The notes: a model not told the origin generated them from the letters alone. Positions 44,421 to 52,588 are shown, counted from the stretch's first letter. The stretch is 64,000 bases of DNA from Sulfurimonas paralvinellae (GCF_014905135.1 NZ_CP041406.1:930001-994000); one strand, 5' to 3'. Numbers and translations: made by a program.

Positions 44421-44799
44421 TGTTACTTCTCCATTCCTGCAATGATTTTATATATCTTTTTATAGTTGAAAGCGATGGTGCATCTTTTTTGTTGAGTTTT
44501 AAATTTTTGTGTATTTCGTGTGTACTTTTCCCTTCATCGTGAAGTTTTACTATGTTTCCTTTGTATTGTTCTATCCCTTTATTCTTAAAGCCTAAGAGTG
44601 GGGCAGTGGTTTCAAGTCTTATTTTTTCTTTTCTTATTTTTATGTCGTTGAGAATAAAAAATGATTTTACAATTTCATCTTTTGCAAAGCCATTCTTATT
44701 AAAATGCCCATACATTCGTTTTACAAGTTCATTGACTTCATATTCTTCAATCTCTAATATCTGAGAAGCTCTTTTTGTGTAGTTTATTTTTGTACCCAT
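44413..44799 (-). CDS. putative helix-turn-helix DNA-binding protein
   Basis: A 128-residue basic protein. Its C-terminal part (IVKLHDEGKSTHEIHKNL...PSLSTIKRYIKSL) looks like a resolvase-type helix-turn-helix. I recognise no named family. It is coupled to the recombinase-like gene downstream, which suggests a role in excision or regulation of the element (inference). Confidence 0.6.
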   Translation of the reverse strand: MGTKINYTKRASQILEIEEYEVNELVKRMYGHFNKNGFAKDEIVKSFFILNDIKIRKEKIRLETTAPLLGFKNKGIEQYKGNIVKLHDEGKSTHEIHKNLKLNKKDAPSLSTIKRYIKSLQEWRSNNG

Positions 44800-45342
44800 T
44801 GGTAAATCCTTTTGTTTGTTTTATTTTTTATATAACAATCCATTAAGGATTTTTTCTATCAAGTAGTCAAATTCAAAAATGTGCTTTTTGTTTTACAAGC
44901 GTAAAGCAACGAAAAATCTTGATACAACAACTGTCGATAACATTTGTGTTGGTAGGATAGAGTTAAATATGCAAATTGCATATGTCAGCTAGATAGCTTA
45001 AAGTAGTTAATATCATTCAATGCACCGATTAGTTTATGTAAGTTATATTGTAAACTTCACGAAAAAAATAAAAAAATGATGTCAGTTGAGTTGCTACGCC
45101 ATCTCTTTTGCAAAAAATTTATGTGTGAATTTTTAGAAGAATTTTTTTGTGAAATTTGAAATGAGCCAAAAAAGAGCCACCCTGTTTTGCAAAAGAGATG
45201 GCGAAGCCTAAGTTTTGAAAAAAACTTGAACCAAGTATGCCCTTTACGGGGCTATGGCTTGGTTTAAAAGTGGGTCAATTTTGAGCAAATCGGTTTATTT
45301 AATAAAGCTAATTAATACTTGACTTTCATTGTATTATGGCTA
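44800..45342. other. 540-bp non-coding region with strong inverted repeats
   Basis: No coding frame is convincing. It holds a perfect 19-bp inverted repeat, CGCCATCTCTTTTGCAAAA, at 45097-45115 and 45185-45203. It also holds a hairpin with arms AACCAAG (45229-45235) and CTTGGTT (45258-45264), strengthened by an inner GCCC/GGGC. An element origin, a recombination directionality site or a small RNA are possible. Confidence 0.55.
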
Positions 45343-45747
45343 TTAAAAGCCTTTTTCATTTAGATCTTTGTATGCTTCACAACCTAGTTGTAAACCATTA
45401 TCGCAAGCCTGTCCATAGAACTCTTTTGCCTGCGATTTGTTTTGTCGTACACCTCTGCCATTTTCATACATGATTCCCAAATTGTATTGTGCGCTAGCAT
45501 CCCTATGATCAGCAGCTATTTGAAACCATTTTAGAGCTTTTGTGAAATCTTGTCTTACACCCTTACCATTGGCATACATGACTCCCAAATTGTATTGTGC
45601 ATTAGTATTCCCTTGAAGAGCAGCTTTTTCATATAATCTCATAGCTTCTTTGTAATTTCCATTCTCATATGCCTTTACTCCATCATTAAATAAATCTGCA
45701 TGTACTAATGTCGTAAATAGCGATAAAGCTATAAATGTTTTTTTCAT
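45343..45747 (-). CDS. Sel1-repeat (TPR-like) secreted protein
   Basis: A 134-residue protein with a signal peptide (residues 1-17, ending VHA) and about three Sel1-like repeats of 36 residues (AMRLYEKAALQGNTNAQYNLG, ALKWFQIAADHRDASAQYNLG). Two C-terminal cysteines (CDNGLQLGC) resemble those of Campylobacterota Hcp/Sel1 proteins. It would mediate protein contacts in the periplasm. It is the only cargo-like gene of the element. Confidence 0.8.
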   Translation of the reverse strand: MKKTFIALSLFTTLVHADLFNDGVKAYENGNYKEAMRLYEKAALQGNTNAQYNLGVMYANGKGVRQDFTKALKWFQIAADHRDASAQYNLGIMYENGRGVRQNKSQAKEFYGQACDNGLQLGCEAYKDLNEKGF

Positions 45748-45847
45748 TTTTTTCCTATTCTTTTTGTTTTTTTGTATTCTAACATTTTTTTTAAATTTTA
45801 TTAACTGCTTAACACTCCGAGCTTAAATCATCTGGTAGATCTATATT

Positions 45848-47425
45848 TCAATAAAATAAATCAAATTCCAAAGTACAAACCCCAATAAAAAGCTCTTCAA
45901 TCCCATATCCGCAAGAATAAGTTCTTGATGTTTCATCTTTATCAGGCTCGTGTCCTAAAATTTGATTCATCAAGTCTTTTGGCAGTTTGTGCTTGACAGC
46001 ATTTTTAAGCAATTGGTCGCCGACAGTATGGCGGAAGCTGTGAAAAACCTGTGTAGGATCTTTTGTTACATGAGTTCTAAAATATTTCATAAATGTTTTA
46101 TTGTAGTCTGTGTTATATCTTTTTTGAGTAGGGTGCAGTCGCAGGTTATCCCATAGTCTCTCTTGTTTCTCTTTTATAGAGTTAAAATAGTCAATAAATC
46201 CGAGTTCTATGAGCTTTGGATGAATAGGTATTAATCTGTAAGCATTATCATTTTTTAGATGTTTGTCCTTATCTTCATTCAAATCAAAGTAATAAACTGT
46301 TTCTCCTGTGCTTATCACTTCACTTTTGACATCTTCTATGTAGAGCTGACAAATTTCATTTTGTCTCATCCCTGTGTAGAGGGCAATAAGTGGTATCCAG
46401 TATTTTTCCGGTTCGTATTTTAAAGTGCTTTTTTTATGTGTAGTGTAGAGTTTGGAGTTAAAGAGTTTCTCTTGATTTGTATCAGTAAGCGGAGTTCTTT
46501 TTGGTTGTTCATTCTTTTTGCTTTTTGTCTCTTTAATTAAAAAAGCTTCTGCATAGTTTGTCTCAATATAGCAATATCTTGCATCCATGGCAATATCAAA
46601 CATCTGTTTAATAGTAGACATTTTCTTTTTCTTTGTGTTGGATGCAAGTTTTTCATCTTCTGTAAGCTCCATATCTTTGAGTGTAGAGTAGGGGAGTGAT
46701 TTAAACTGTTTGAGTTTCGTTCTACTTTTTGGAAGATGATTGTGTAAAGCATCCACAAATGTTCTAAAATCTTCCCGTGTGAAGCTTGATATATCCCTGT
46801 TATCTGCATCTTCGATTACATAAATGAAATCATTGTAAGAGGATTGATAGTCTCTCCAAGTGCTCTGTGCTATATCTTCGCCAGACTCCTGTTGTTTTTC
46901 TCTGATAAATATTTCATAGAGTTCTTTGAGTGTAATATTTGCTTTTTGCATTTGTGATGCAGTTGATTGGGCAGAGTTGTAATTGGCAAAATCTTTTTTT
47001 GGATCTATAATATGAATAAGCTTATCAAACACATCTAAATTCTCTAAAAGCTTCTTCTTTTCTTTAAAAGTAAGATTGTCAATTTTTTCGTGTAGTTTTT
47101 CATTCAGCTCTTCATTCTTTTTTTCCAAATCTGGAACTGTAATTGGTATTGTATATTTTCGACTGCTGTTATTTGAGTAGCAGTACATAGCATCTGTATA
47201 TTTGGAAACTAGCTCGTTTTTGTTGGTTGTATCGGATTGTAACATAGTGATTAACTCCTCGAACATAAAGTTCAGTTCTTTGGCATACATGTTACCATGG
47301 AAATGAGATATTGCTCCAAATTTTATTCTCAGCTCGGATTTACCGTTAAAATAGTGTGAGAGAGCCTGTGGAATTCTTTTACGAAAGTAGAGAGATTTGT
47401 TGATTTGCATTATGTATTTACCCAT
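45848..47425 (-). CDS. int: tyrosine-type site-specific integrase
   Basis: A 525-residue integrase. The C-terminal catalytic domain shows Arg in ALYTGMRQNEICQL, HSFRHTVGDQ (HxxR), GHEPDKDETSRTYSCGY (His and likely Tyr nucleophile). The N-terminal ~330 residues include an arm-binding part and a core-binding SAM-like domain (STWRDYQSSYNDFIYVIEDA). The gene begins 13 bp from the right att repeat beside tRNA-Glu, the usual place for the integrase of a tRNA-targeted island. Start could also be the ATG at 47410. Confidence 0.88.
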   Translation of the reverse strand: MGKYIMQINKSLYFRKRIPQALSHYFNGKSELRIKFGAISHFHGNMYAKELNFMFEELITMLQSDTTNKNELVSKYTDAMYCYSNNSSRKYTIPITVPDLEKKNEELNEKLHEKIDNLTFKEKKKLLENLDVFDKLIHIIDPKKDFANYNSAQSTASQMQKANITLKELYEIFIREKQQESGEDIAQSTWRDYQSSYNDFIYVIEDADNRDISSFTREDFRTFVDALHNHLPKSRTKLKQFKSLPYSTLKDMELTEDEKLASNTKKKKMSTIKQMFDIAMDARYCYIETNYAEAFLIKETKSKKNEQPKRTPLTDTNQEKLFNSKLYTTHKKSTLKYEPEKYWIPLIALYTGMRQNEICQLYIEDVKSEVISTGETVYYFDLNEDKDKHLKNDNAYRLIPIHPKLIELGFIDYFNSIKEKQERLWDNLRLHPTQKRYNTDYNKTFMKYFRTHVTKDPTQVFHSFRHTVGDQLLKNAVKHKLPKDLMNQILGHEPDKDETSRTYSCGYGIEELFIGVCTLEFDLFY

Positions 47426-47437
47426 GGAATGACCCCG

Positions 47438-47541
47438 ATGTGCATCAAAAATGTGTACACAAATGCAATGTGCTCAATCAAGTGTTTGTAAAAGTGCTTA
47501 TTTTAGGGAGTTGTAGAGAAAAGTTGGTGACCCCGAGGAGA
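47438..47541 (+). repeat. right direct repeat of integrative element (tRNA side)
   Basis: Partner of the repeat at 43315-43419. Its last 17 bases are the 3' end of the tRNA-Glu gene. A further short copy, TGACCCCGA (47430-47438), at its outer edge matches the tRNA 3' end again, so a second crossover site may lie there. Confidence 0.8.
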
Positions 47542-47599
47542 ATCGAACTCCTGTAACATGGATGAAAACCATGGATCCTAACCGCTAGACGACGGGGCC
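47525..47599 (-). tRNA. tRNA-Glu (anticodon TTC)
   Basis: A 75-base cloverleaf on the minus strand with CCA encoded. The acceptor arms are GGCCCCG and CGGGGTC. The anticodon stem CATGG/CCATG encloses TTTTCAT with anticodon TTC. The T-arm reads AGGAGTTCGATTCTCCT. It is the integration site of the neighbouring element and stays complete after insertion. Confidence 0.95.
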
Positions 47600-47637
47600 A
47601 CTTTGTAGTGAAAGTTCAACTGTTTTGTTGAGCCGAA

Positions 47638-47643
47638 ATTATA
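47638..47643 (-). promoter_or_regulatory. probable -10 box of tRNA-Glu
   Basis: TATAAT on the minus strand about 39 bases before the tRNA 5' end. Confidence 0.45.
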
Positions 47644-47688
47644 TAGATTTTACTCTTAAAATGAGATAAAATCTATATAAAAATATAT

Positions 47689-48234
47689 CTACTCGTAAAA
47701 ACTACGAAGTGCTCTAATAATTACAGCATTTTTAGAAATGCTTTCAGCTTTCGCGTTGTCATTTACAGTTTCATAAAGATCTAAAGGAAGAGAGATAGAG
47801 AACGTTTTTGTTTCAACTTTTTTCTTTTTAGCAATCATAGAAACGACATTGTTTAAAAGTTCAATGATTTTTTTCGTATCGATTGGTTTTTGGATAAAGC
47901 TGTTGACACCAACCTCGATAGACTCAGAGATTTTTTCCATGTCATTACTTGCTGAGATAACGATGATGATTTGAGAAGGATTGATTTCACGAATCTTACG
48001 AGCTAACTCGATACCATCCATTCCTGACATGATAATATCTACAAAAACTACATCCGGTTTTTTCTCTTCATAAATTTTAAGTGCTGTCTCACCATCAAAG
48101 CATGAATCTACATCTGCAAAAAAGTTTTTAAAAGTAGAACTTAAAAGTTCATTTGTTACTTTTTCATCTTCTACAACCATTGCTGTCAGTTTTTTTGTTT
48201 GCTCAGTTAATTGAATTAAATCTACATTGCTCAT
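47689..48234 (-). CDS. response regulator with CheY-like receiver and ribbon-helix-helix output domain
   Basis: A 181-residue protein. The receiver domain (about 15-130) has acidic pocket VVEDE, phospho-acceptor Asp in VVFVDIIMSG, Ser in VISAS and Lys in IQKPID. The last ~40 residues, KTFSISLPLDLYETVNDNAK and then SKNAVIIRALRSFYE, match the ribbon-helix-helix (MetJ/Arc/CopG) pattern. A receiver with an RHH output is uncommon. No histidine kinase is adjacent. A TGTATAAT box (48263-48268 on the minus strand) precedes it. Confidence 0.85.
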   Translation of the reverse strand: MSNVDLIQLTEQTKKLTAMVVEDEKVTNELLSSTFKNFFADVDSCFDGETALKIYEEKKPDVVFVDIIMSGMDGIELARKIREINPSQIIIVISASNDMEKISESIEVGVNSFIQKPIDTKKIIELLNNVVSMIAKKKKVETKTFSISLPLDLYETVNDNAKAESISKNAVIIRALRSFYE

Positions 48235-48310
48235 TGTTGCCCCTATTATGTTAATTTGTGAAATTATACACTATTAATAGTAAATAACGATAACAAAATG
48301 AAACAATGAT

Positions 48311-48517
48311 TTATTTTGTTTTGAATTTTTCCAGCCATTCTGTATCGGCTTCTTTGTTGTCTTCTTTTTGATCAAGGAGTGAATCTATAATGCTTATAAG
48401 TGTTTCTTCATCCATAAACTCAAGTAGATCAGGGTTTATAGAAGTTGGGCGTATACCTTCATAATTATTCAAAAGATTTTGGATATCTGTAATAAGTTGT
48501 TCTTTTCTTTGTGTCAT
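48311..48517 (-). CDS. small acidic protein of unknown function
   Basis: A 68-residue, helical, acidic protein without cysteines or TM segments. It lies 2 bp after the Bax/FlgJ-like gene and is probably translated with it. No family recognised. Confidence 0.55.
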   Translation of the reverse strand: MTQRKEQLITDIQNLLNNYEGIRPTSINPDLLEFMDEETLISIIDSLLDQKEDNKEADTEWLEKFKTK

Positions 48518-48519
48518 AT

Positions 48520-49308
48520 TTATCTTTTATCCTTCCAGGCTTCATCAAAACCCATTTTATTTTTTTCCATTTTTTGCACCAGTACAACAAGTCCAGCTCT
48601 TTTCATAATGTTTTTTACTTTTTTAGGCCATGATTTTCTGTAGTTAAATGAGTGAGGCTTCCCTCCAATGTAATCGATAAAATCATTATTTACTTTATGC
48701 GTGAGCAGGGCAGTATACCCATGATCAGCTATTATAGTGTTGAGCCATATTCGGGCTTCTTTGAAACTTTTTATATTTGAATCAGCACTTATCCATTTAG
48801 TGGCAAAATCATTAATGCATGCAGTATACGCTTTTTCTCGTAAGGTTTTATTGTATTTTAACAGTGCCAGATTTTCATAAGAACCAGCATAGGGTGATGG
48901 GCGGTAGTCTTTTTTAAGGCTTGGTGCTCTTGTTTTATAAGAAAGATCACTTTTTTTGCTTTTCTTTATCTCTTGTGGGTCAAAGAGGATCTTGTTTTTG
49001 GATTTTGAGTAGGGCAGATAGAGTGCTGGCAGTTCCGGATCACTCTTGTATGCCCCAAGACTTAAGATATTTCCTGTAATTTGAGAAACATATCCTCTTC
49101 CGTAGCCAGATTCTACACCAGCTATGGCAAGTATGGCAGCAGGAGGAACATGCTTTTCTTTGGATATTTTTATGGCTATAGGTGTAATCGTTTTATAAAA
49201 CTCTTTTACATGTTGGTATTTTCGAAGGCTGTATTGACTTGAAGCATTCAGCGTGCTCAATATGCAAAACAATAGAAATATATATGGTACGAGATATCGT
49301 GTATTCAT
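48520..49308 (-). CDS. Bax/FlgJ-like glucosaminidase domain protein, exported
   Basis: A 262-residue protein with a signal peptide (residues 1-24, ending LNASS). A glucosaminidase-type domain follows, with the catalytic Glu probably in AIAGVESGYGRGYVSQITGN. The later YENLALLKYNKTLREKAY and ADHGYTALLTHKVNNDF fit the Bax/LytG group. It likely cleaves peptidoglycan glycan strands. Confidence 0.78.
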   Translation of the reverse strand: MNTRYLVPYIFLLFCILSTLNASSQYSLRKYQHVKEFYKTITPIAIKISKEKHVPPAAILAIAGVESGYGRGYVSQITGNILSLGAYKSDPELPALYLPYSKSKNKILFDPQEIKKSKKSDLSYKTRAPSLKKDYRPSPYAGSYENLALLKYNKTLREKAYTACINDFATKWISADSNIKSFKEARIWLNTIIADHGYTALLTHKVNNDFIDYIGGKPHSFNYRKSWPKKVKNIMKRAGLVVLVQKMEKNKMGFDEAWKDKR

Positions 49309-49467
49309 AGAAAAATCCTATAGTTAGTATTTTATATTGTACCAAAATTTTAATTCTACTGGTGTTATCCCTAAAAAATACTAAATTGGAGATCCGTTAT
49401 TGTTCTATGATACTCACACTATGCTTATTTTATAACAATAAATACACTGATTTTATTTGTGGAGATT

Positions 49468-50091
49468 TTAAATAAAACTAACACATTCTTTGAAGCTTTT
49501 TTCATTTTCCCAAGATAGAGTTTTTAATTCAGGTTCATCTAAAAACTCACGTACAAAACCGAGACATAGATAAGCTATAAGCTTTGTGTTTTTTGGCGCA
49601 TCTATTGTATTCAAGACTTCTTTTTCATCTAAAATACTAACCCAACCAAGTCCAATATTTAAAGATCTTGCCATTAACCACATGTTTTGAATAGCGCAAA
49701 CAACACTGTATTCACCCATCTTTTTCATACTTGTCATACCAAGAACTTCTTTATCTCTCTCTATATATAAAACAGCTATGTTTATGGGTGCTTCTTTAAT
49801 ACCTTCGAGCTTTAATTTTTGATATAAATCTTCACTTTTGAAAATTTCTTTTGCTTTTTCATTTTCATTTTGAAAGTTATCAAAAACCTTTTCTTTGATA
49901 GTTTCATCTTTTATAACTATAAATTTCCATGGCTGAGAATAGCCTACTGATGGAGCAGTTAAACCTGCTTTTAGTATAAACTGAAGTTGATTATCTTCAA
50001 TTGTTTTAGATAAAAAGTGATTACCACGAACATCTCGTCTGTTTTTCATAATCTTTAAGAGGGTTTTTGAGTCATCTGTATTGAATTTCAT
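49468..50091 (-). CDS. bluB: 5,6-dimethylbenzimidazole synthase BluB (nitroreductase fold)
   Basis: A 207-residue flavoprotein that breaks FMNH2 to form the lower ligand of cobalamin. BluB-specific segments are RRDVRGNHFLS, APSVGYSQPWKFIVI, LKLEGIKEAPINIAVL, CAIQNMWLMARSLNIGLGWVSILD and AYLCLGFV. It stands alone, with no other cob genes and no cobalamin riboswitch visible in the 96 bp upstream. Confidence 0.88.
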   Translation of the reverse strand: MKFNTDDSKTLLKIMKNRRDVRGNHFLSKTIEDNQLQFILKAGLTAPSVGYSQPWKFIVIKDETIKEKVFDNFQNENEKAKEIFKSEDLYQKLKLEGIKEAPINIAVLYIERDKEVLGMTSMKKMGEYSVVCAIQNMWLMARSLNIGLGWVSILDEKEVLNTIDAPKNTKLIAYLCLGFVREFLDEPELKTLSWENEKSFKECVSFI

Positions 50092-50187
50092 ATGTAATTA
50101 TATCTTATTATATAATTACATAGAAAGTACTATAAAGTATGGACCAAAGAATTGGTTAACATAATGTAAATTCTCTTGAAAAAATTA

Positions 50188-50814
50188 TTATCTTCCAACG
50201 GGTCCTCTTCCAATCGGTCTTGCAACTAACTGATCTATGATGATTAGCTTTGGTGACCATTTTGTCTGGATATACGCAGACATGTCTTTTTCAAGCACAG
50301 TATTATTCTTGATTTTATTTCTACTATTGTTTATGACCTGTTTATTCTCCTTGACAGATGCCATAATTGCATCATAGCTCTCTTTTTCAAAACCATAAAT
50401 AAGTTTCAATGCTGATGAGTTAATATTTTCAACTATGAGATAAAGCTTTTTTTTGTCTTGTTGCAATGTAAAAAAATAAAGATTTCCTTTTTGGTACTCT
50501 AGGTTATATGCATTTGTATTAAATATAATTGATATAGAACGTTTAACGCCTTTAGAAAATTTGTATCCATTGGTTGCTTTTGCGTACTCGTATGTTAGAC
50601 ACTGATTTTGAGTATCGTATATAGATTGATATATATTAATATTAGATAAATAGATTTTATTTGTATTGACCTGTTTGGCATTTCCTGAAATTAGAACAGT
50701 GTTTTTATAGCTGATATTGAGTTCGTTATTGTCTTTTTGGTTTATATGAGGTGAAGAGCAGCTACTAAGAGCCAGTAGCGTAAAAAAGAAAATTATACTT
50801 TTTAGCATATACAA
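50188..50814 (-). CDS. lipoprotein of unknown function
   Basis: A 208-residue protein with lipobox LALSSC (lipidated Cys19). The mature part is beta-rich and basic at the C-terminus (VARPIGRGPVGR). No family recognised. It begins 22 bp after the rnpB 3' end on the same strand, so it may be expressed by read-through. Confidence 0.7.
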   Translation of the reverse strand: MYMLKSIIFFFTLLALSSCSSPHINQKDNNELNISYKNTVLISGNAKQVNTNKIYLSNINIYQSIYDTQNQCLTYEYAKATNGYKFSKGVKRSISIIFNTNAYNLEYQKGNLYFFTLQQDKKKLYLIVENINSSALKLIYGFEKESYDAIMASVKENKQVINNSRNKIKNNTVLEKDMSAYIQTKWSPKLIIIDQLVARPIGRGPVGR

Positions 50815-50836
50815 TTTCCCCTACTTCTTTATTTAC

Positions 50837-51156
50837 AGGTATAGGATAAGCCGAGTTTTGTAGTGATAGCATTAATCTACTGCATGTTTTGCAACATGCC
50901 TCTAGCGAAACAATAGCACTGTAAGACGCTAACCATCTGTTTCTTGCTGCCATGTTGGGTTTACAAGCTCTCTATGTTGCCATAAAGACTGGTGGTCTCT
51001 TACTCCACCTTTTCACCTTTACTGCATTGCTGCAGAAGTCTAGTCTCTGTTGCACTTTCCCTCGTATTACTACGGCCATTCGTTAAATGGAACATTGTCT
51101 TACGGCAGCTCGGACTTTCCTCTTGGATCATCTCCAAGTCACTATCTCCTATACCT
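50837..51156 (-). ncRNA. rnpB: RNase P RNA
   Basis: Bacterial type A RNase P RNA on the minus strand, about 320 nt. Landmarks are the conserved GAGGAAAGTCCGAGC near the 5' end, the AAGGTGAAAAGGTGGAGTAA and GAGACCACCAG region, AAACCCAACATGG-type P7-P10 bases, and a 3' part AAACTCGGCTTATCC. The ends pair as P1 (AGGTATAGGA with TCCTATACCT), which sets both boundaries. It is the catalytic part of the tRNA 5'-processing enzyme. Confidence 0.94.
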
Positions 51157-51163
51157 AAGTGTA

Positions 51164-51169
51164 ATTATA
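51164..51169 (-). promoter_or_regulatory. -10 box of rnpB
   Basis: TGTATAAT on the minus strand (TATAAT at 51164-51169), 7 bases before the predicted rnpB 5' end, so it agrees with the P1-based boundary. Confidence 0.65.
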
Positions 51170-51200
51170 CATCATAATTCATTTACGGCAAAACAGTAAA

Positions 51201-51312
51201 ATGAACAATCGTTCATACTTGCTAAAACATACATGAACATCTGTTCTTTTTAACTAAGGATATATTAACACTTGTTCATATATAATTAGAGATATATTAA
51301 CAAATGTTCATA
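51201..51312 (+). promoter_or_regulatory. operator array for the TetR regulator
   Basis: Four related sites precede the tetR-family gene. Two are palindromes: ATGAACAATCGTTCAT (51201-51216) and ATGAACATCTGTTCTT (51233-51248). Two are direct copies, ATATATTAACNNNTGTTCATA, at 51260-51280 and 51292-51312, spaced 32 bp apart. The shared core is TGAACA-N2-TGTTCA or its TGTTCA half. Autoregulation is likely; the array also lies close to the rnpB promoter. Confidence 0.7.
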
Positions 51313-51331
51313 ACAGAAAAAGGAGCTTGAA

Positions 51332-51952
51332 ATGTCGCAAAACAGGGATATAAATAAAGGAACAAAAACAAAAGAAAAAATCTTAAAAGTAGCTGCTTCT
51401 CTCTTTTCTCAGCTGGGATATAGAGGTGCAAGTGTACGTAAGATAGCTGCAGAAGTAGGCATAAGAGAGAGTGCTCTTTACAATCATTTTAAAAACAAAG
51501 AAGAGATATTTTTAGAAGTAGCAAAAGACATATTTTCATCGCCCTTCTCTCTTTCAAATGATGAGATTAAAGAGTTAGCATTACGAGGGAAGCCATTTTT
51601 GCAAAAGTTTACTATGCAGTATAAAATGCTTACATTTGATAAAAGCAACGAAGGCATGTTTAGACTACTCATGATCGAACTTATGCAAAATAGACTGCTT
51701 AGAGAGCAGTTTATAAGTGAATTTCATAACAAGAATATTAAAACGCTCTCAGAGGGCTTTTTTATCATGATGCAGAACTCTTTGATACGTTCTAGTGATC
51801 CTATGTTGGTTGCATATGAGTTTATAAGCACCCTATTCTACATACGATTGCAAGTAACAATGTTGAAATTTGATGCCAATTCTGTTAATCATTTGTCAAC
51901 ACAATTTGAAAAACATGTGGATTTTTTCTGGGAAAGCATTAAAATAGGATAG
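51332..51952 (+). CDS. TetR/AcrR family transcriptional regulator
   Basis: A 206-residue repressor. The N-terminal HTH is seen in ILKVAASLFSQLGYRGASVR followed by KIAAEVGIRESALYNHFKNKEEIF. The C-terminal ligand domain is unspecific. AAGGAG lies 7 bases before the ATG. No efflux pump or enzyme gene lies beside it in the same direction, so its targets other than itself are unknown. Confidence 0.92.
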   Translation: MSQNRDINKGTKTKEKILKVAASLFSQLGYRGASVRKIAAEVGIRESALYNHFKNKEEIFLEVAKDIFSSPFSLSNDEIKELALRGKPFLQKFTMQYKMLTFDKSNEGMFRLLMIELMQNRLLREQFISEFHNKNIKTLSEGFFIMMQNSLIRSSDPMLVAYEFISTLFYIRLQVTMLKFDANSVNHLSTQFEKHVDFFWESIKIG

Positions 51953-51977
51953 ATATTATTTAATATCAGTATGAAAA

Positions 51978-52012
51978 TTTAAAAAAAGCAGCTCCATAAA
52001 GGAAACTGCTTT
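51978..52012 (-). terminator. terminator after oorC
   Basis: On the minus strand AAAGCAG (52012-52006) pairs with CTGCTTT (51991-51985) and is followed by a run of T, 25 bases after the oorC stop. It separates the oor operon from the convergent tetR-family gene. Confidence 0.65.
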
Positions 52013-52036
52013 CACATAAAGGTTAAAAGCTTATGT

Positions 52037-52588
52037 TTAATTCATAGCTTTTAAAGCATATGCTTTACCTAGCGCATATGCTTTTTTGTTTGCTTCATGA
52101 ACTTTTGGCGGAACTTTTGAAAGCATTGTCTCAATTAGAGACTCTTCCGGAAGTACGCCTGTCATTGTATTTGTAATTGCAAGAGCAACAACTGATTGAG
52201 TAATTACATTACCAACCTCTTCTTTTGCAATTGTAATAATAGGAATCTCATGGATAGTCCATTTTTTTCTATCTTCATCTGTTGGGTGAACAAGGTTAGG
52301 ATCTACTACAATGATTCCACCTGGTTTTACACCATTTTTAAATTGCTGATATGAAACATCTGCAACTGAAAGCATGAAATCAATTTCACCTTCATTTGCA
52401 TACGGGTAACGAATTTCATTGTCATCCAATGTAATGTCAACTACTGTTGCACCACCACGAACTTGAGAAGTATAAGTAGCAGTTTTTAGACCATAACCAC
52501 CATTTTTAATCTTACAAGCAGCCATAATCTCACCAGCTAGTAGAACACCCTGTCCACCAACACCGGTAAATCTTAAAGTATGTCTCAT
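52037..52588 (-). CDS. oorC: 2-oxoglutarate:acceptor oxidoreductase, gamma subunit
   Basis: A 183-residue gamma-type subunit with the typical start MRHTLRFTGVGGQGVLLAGEI and TYTSQVRGGATVVDI. It is the last gene of oorDABC. The complex joins 2-oxoglutarate and succinyl-CoA with CO2, CoA and ferredoxin/flavodoxin as partners; in the reductive TCA cycle it fixes CO2. Confidence 0.94.
   Translation of the reverse strand: MRHTLRFTGVGGQGVLLAGEIMAACKIKNGGYGLKTATYTSQVRGGATVVDITLDDNEIRYPYANEGEIDFMLSVADVSYQQFKNGVKPGGIIVVDPNLVHPTDEDRKKWTIHEIPIITIAKEEVGNVITQSVVALAITNTMTGVLPEESLIETMLSKVPPKVHEANKKAYALGKAYALKAMN

Larger units (their letters stand above)
43420..47437. mobile_element. small integrative element inserted at tRNA-Glu
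   Basis: About 4 kb bounded by the two direct repeats. All genes are on the minus strand: a 292-aa tyrosine-recombinase-like protein, an HTH-like protein, a Sel1-repeat protein, and a 525-aa tyrosine integrase next to the right repeat. A 540-bp non-coding part carries inverted repeats. There are no transfer, replication or phage structural genes, so it looks like a minimal or reduced genomic island. None of the TGCGTGAG octamers lie in it. Confidence 0.75.

Noticed and set aside
43281-45342. CRISPR array or tandem repeats in the element
   Set aside because: Only two-copy direct or inverted repeats were seen, with no regular repeat-spacer pattern anywhere in the window.
50092-50187. Cobalamin riboswitch before bluB
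   Set aside because: The 96-bp AT-rich gap is too short and lacks a B12-box-like sequence.
50765-51177. Short frames within 50765-51177
   Set aside because: They fall in the RNase P RNA, whose conserved bases and P1 pairing are clear.
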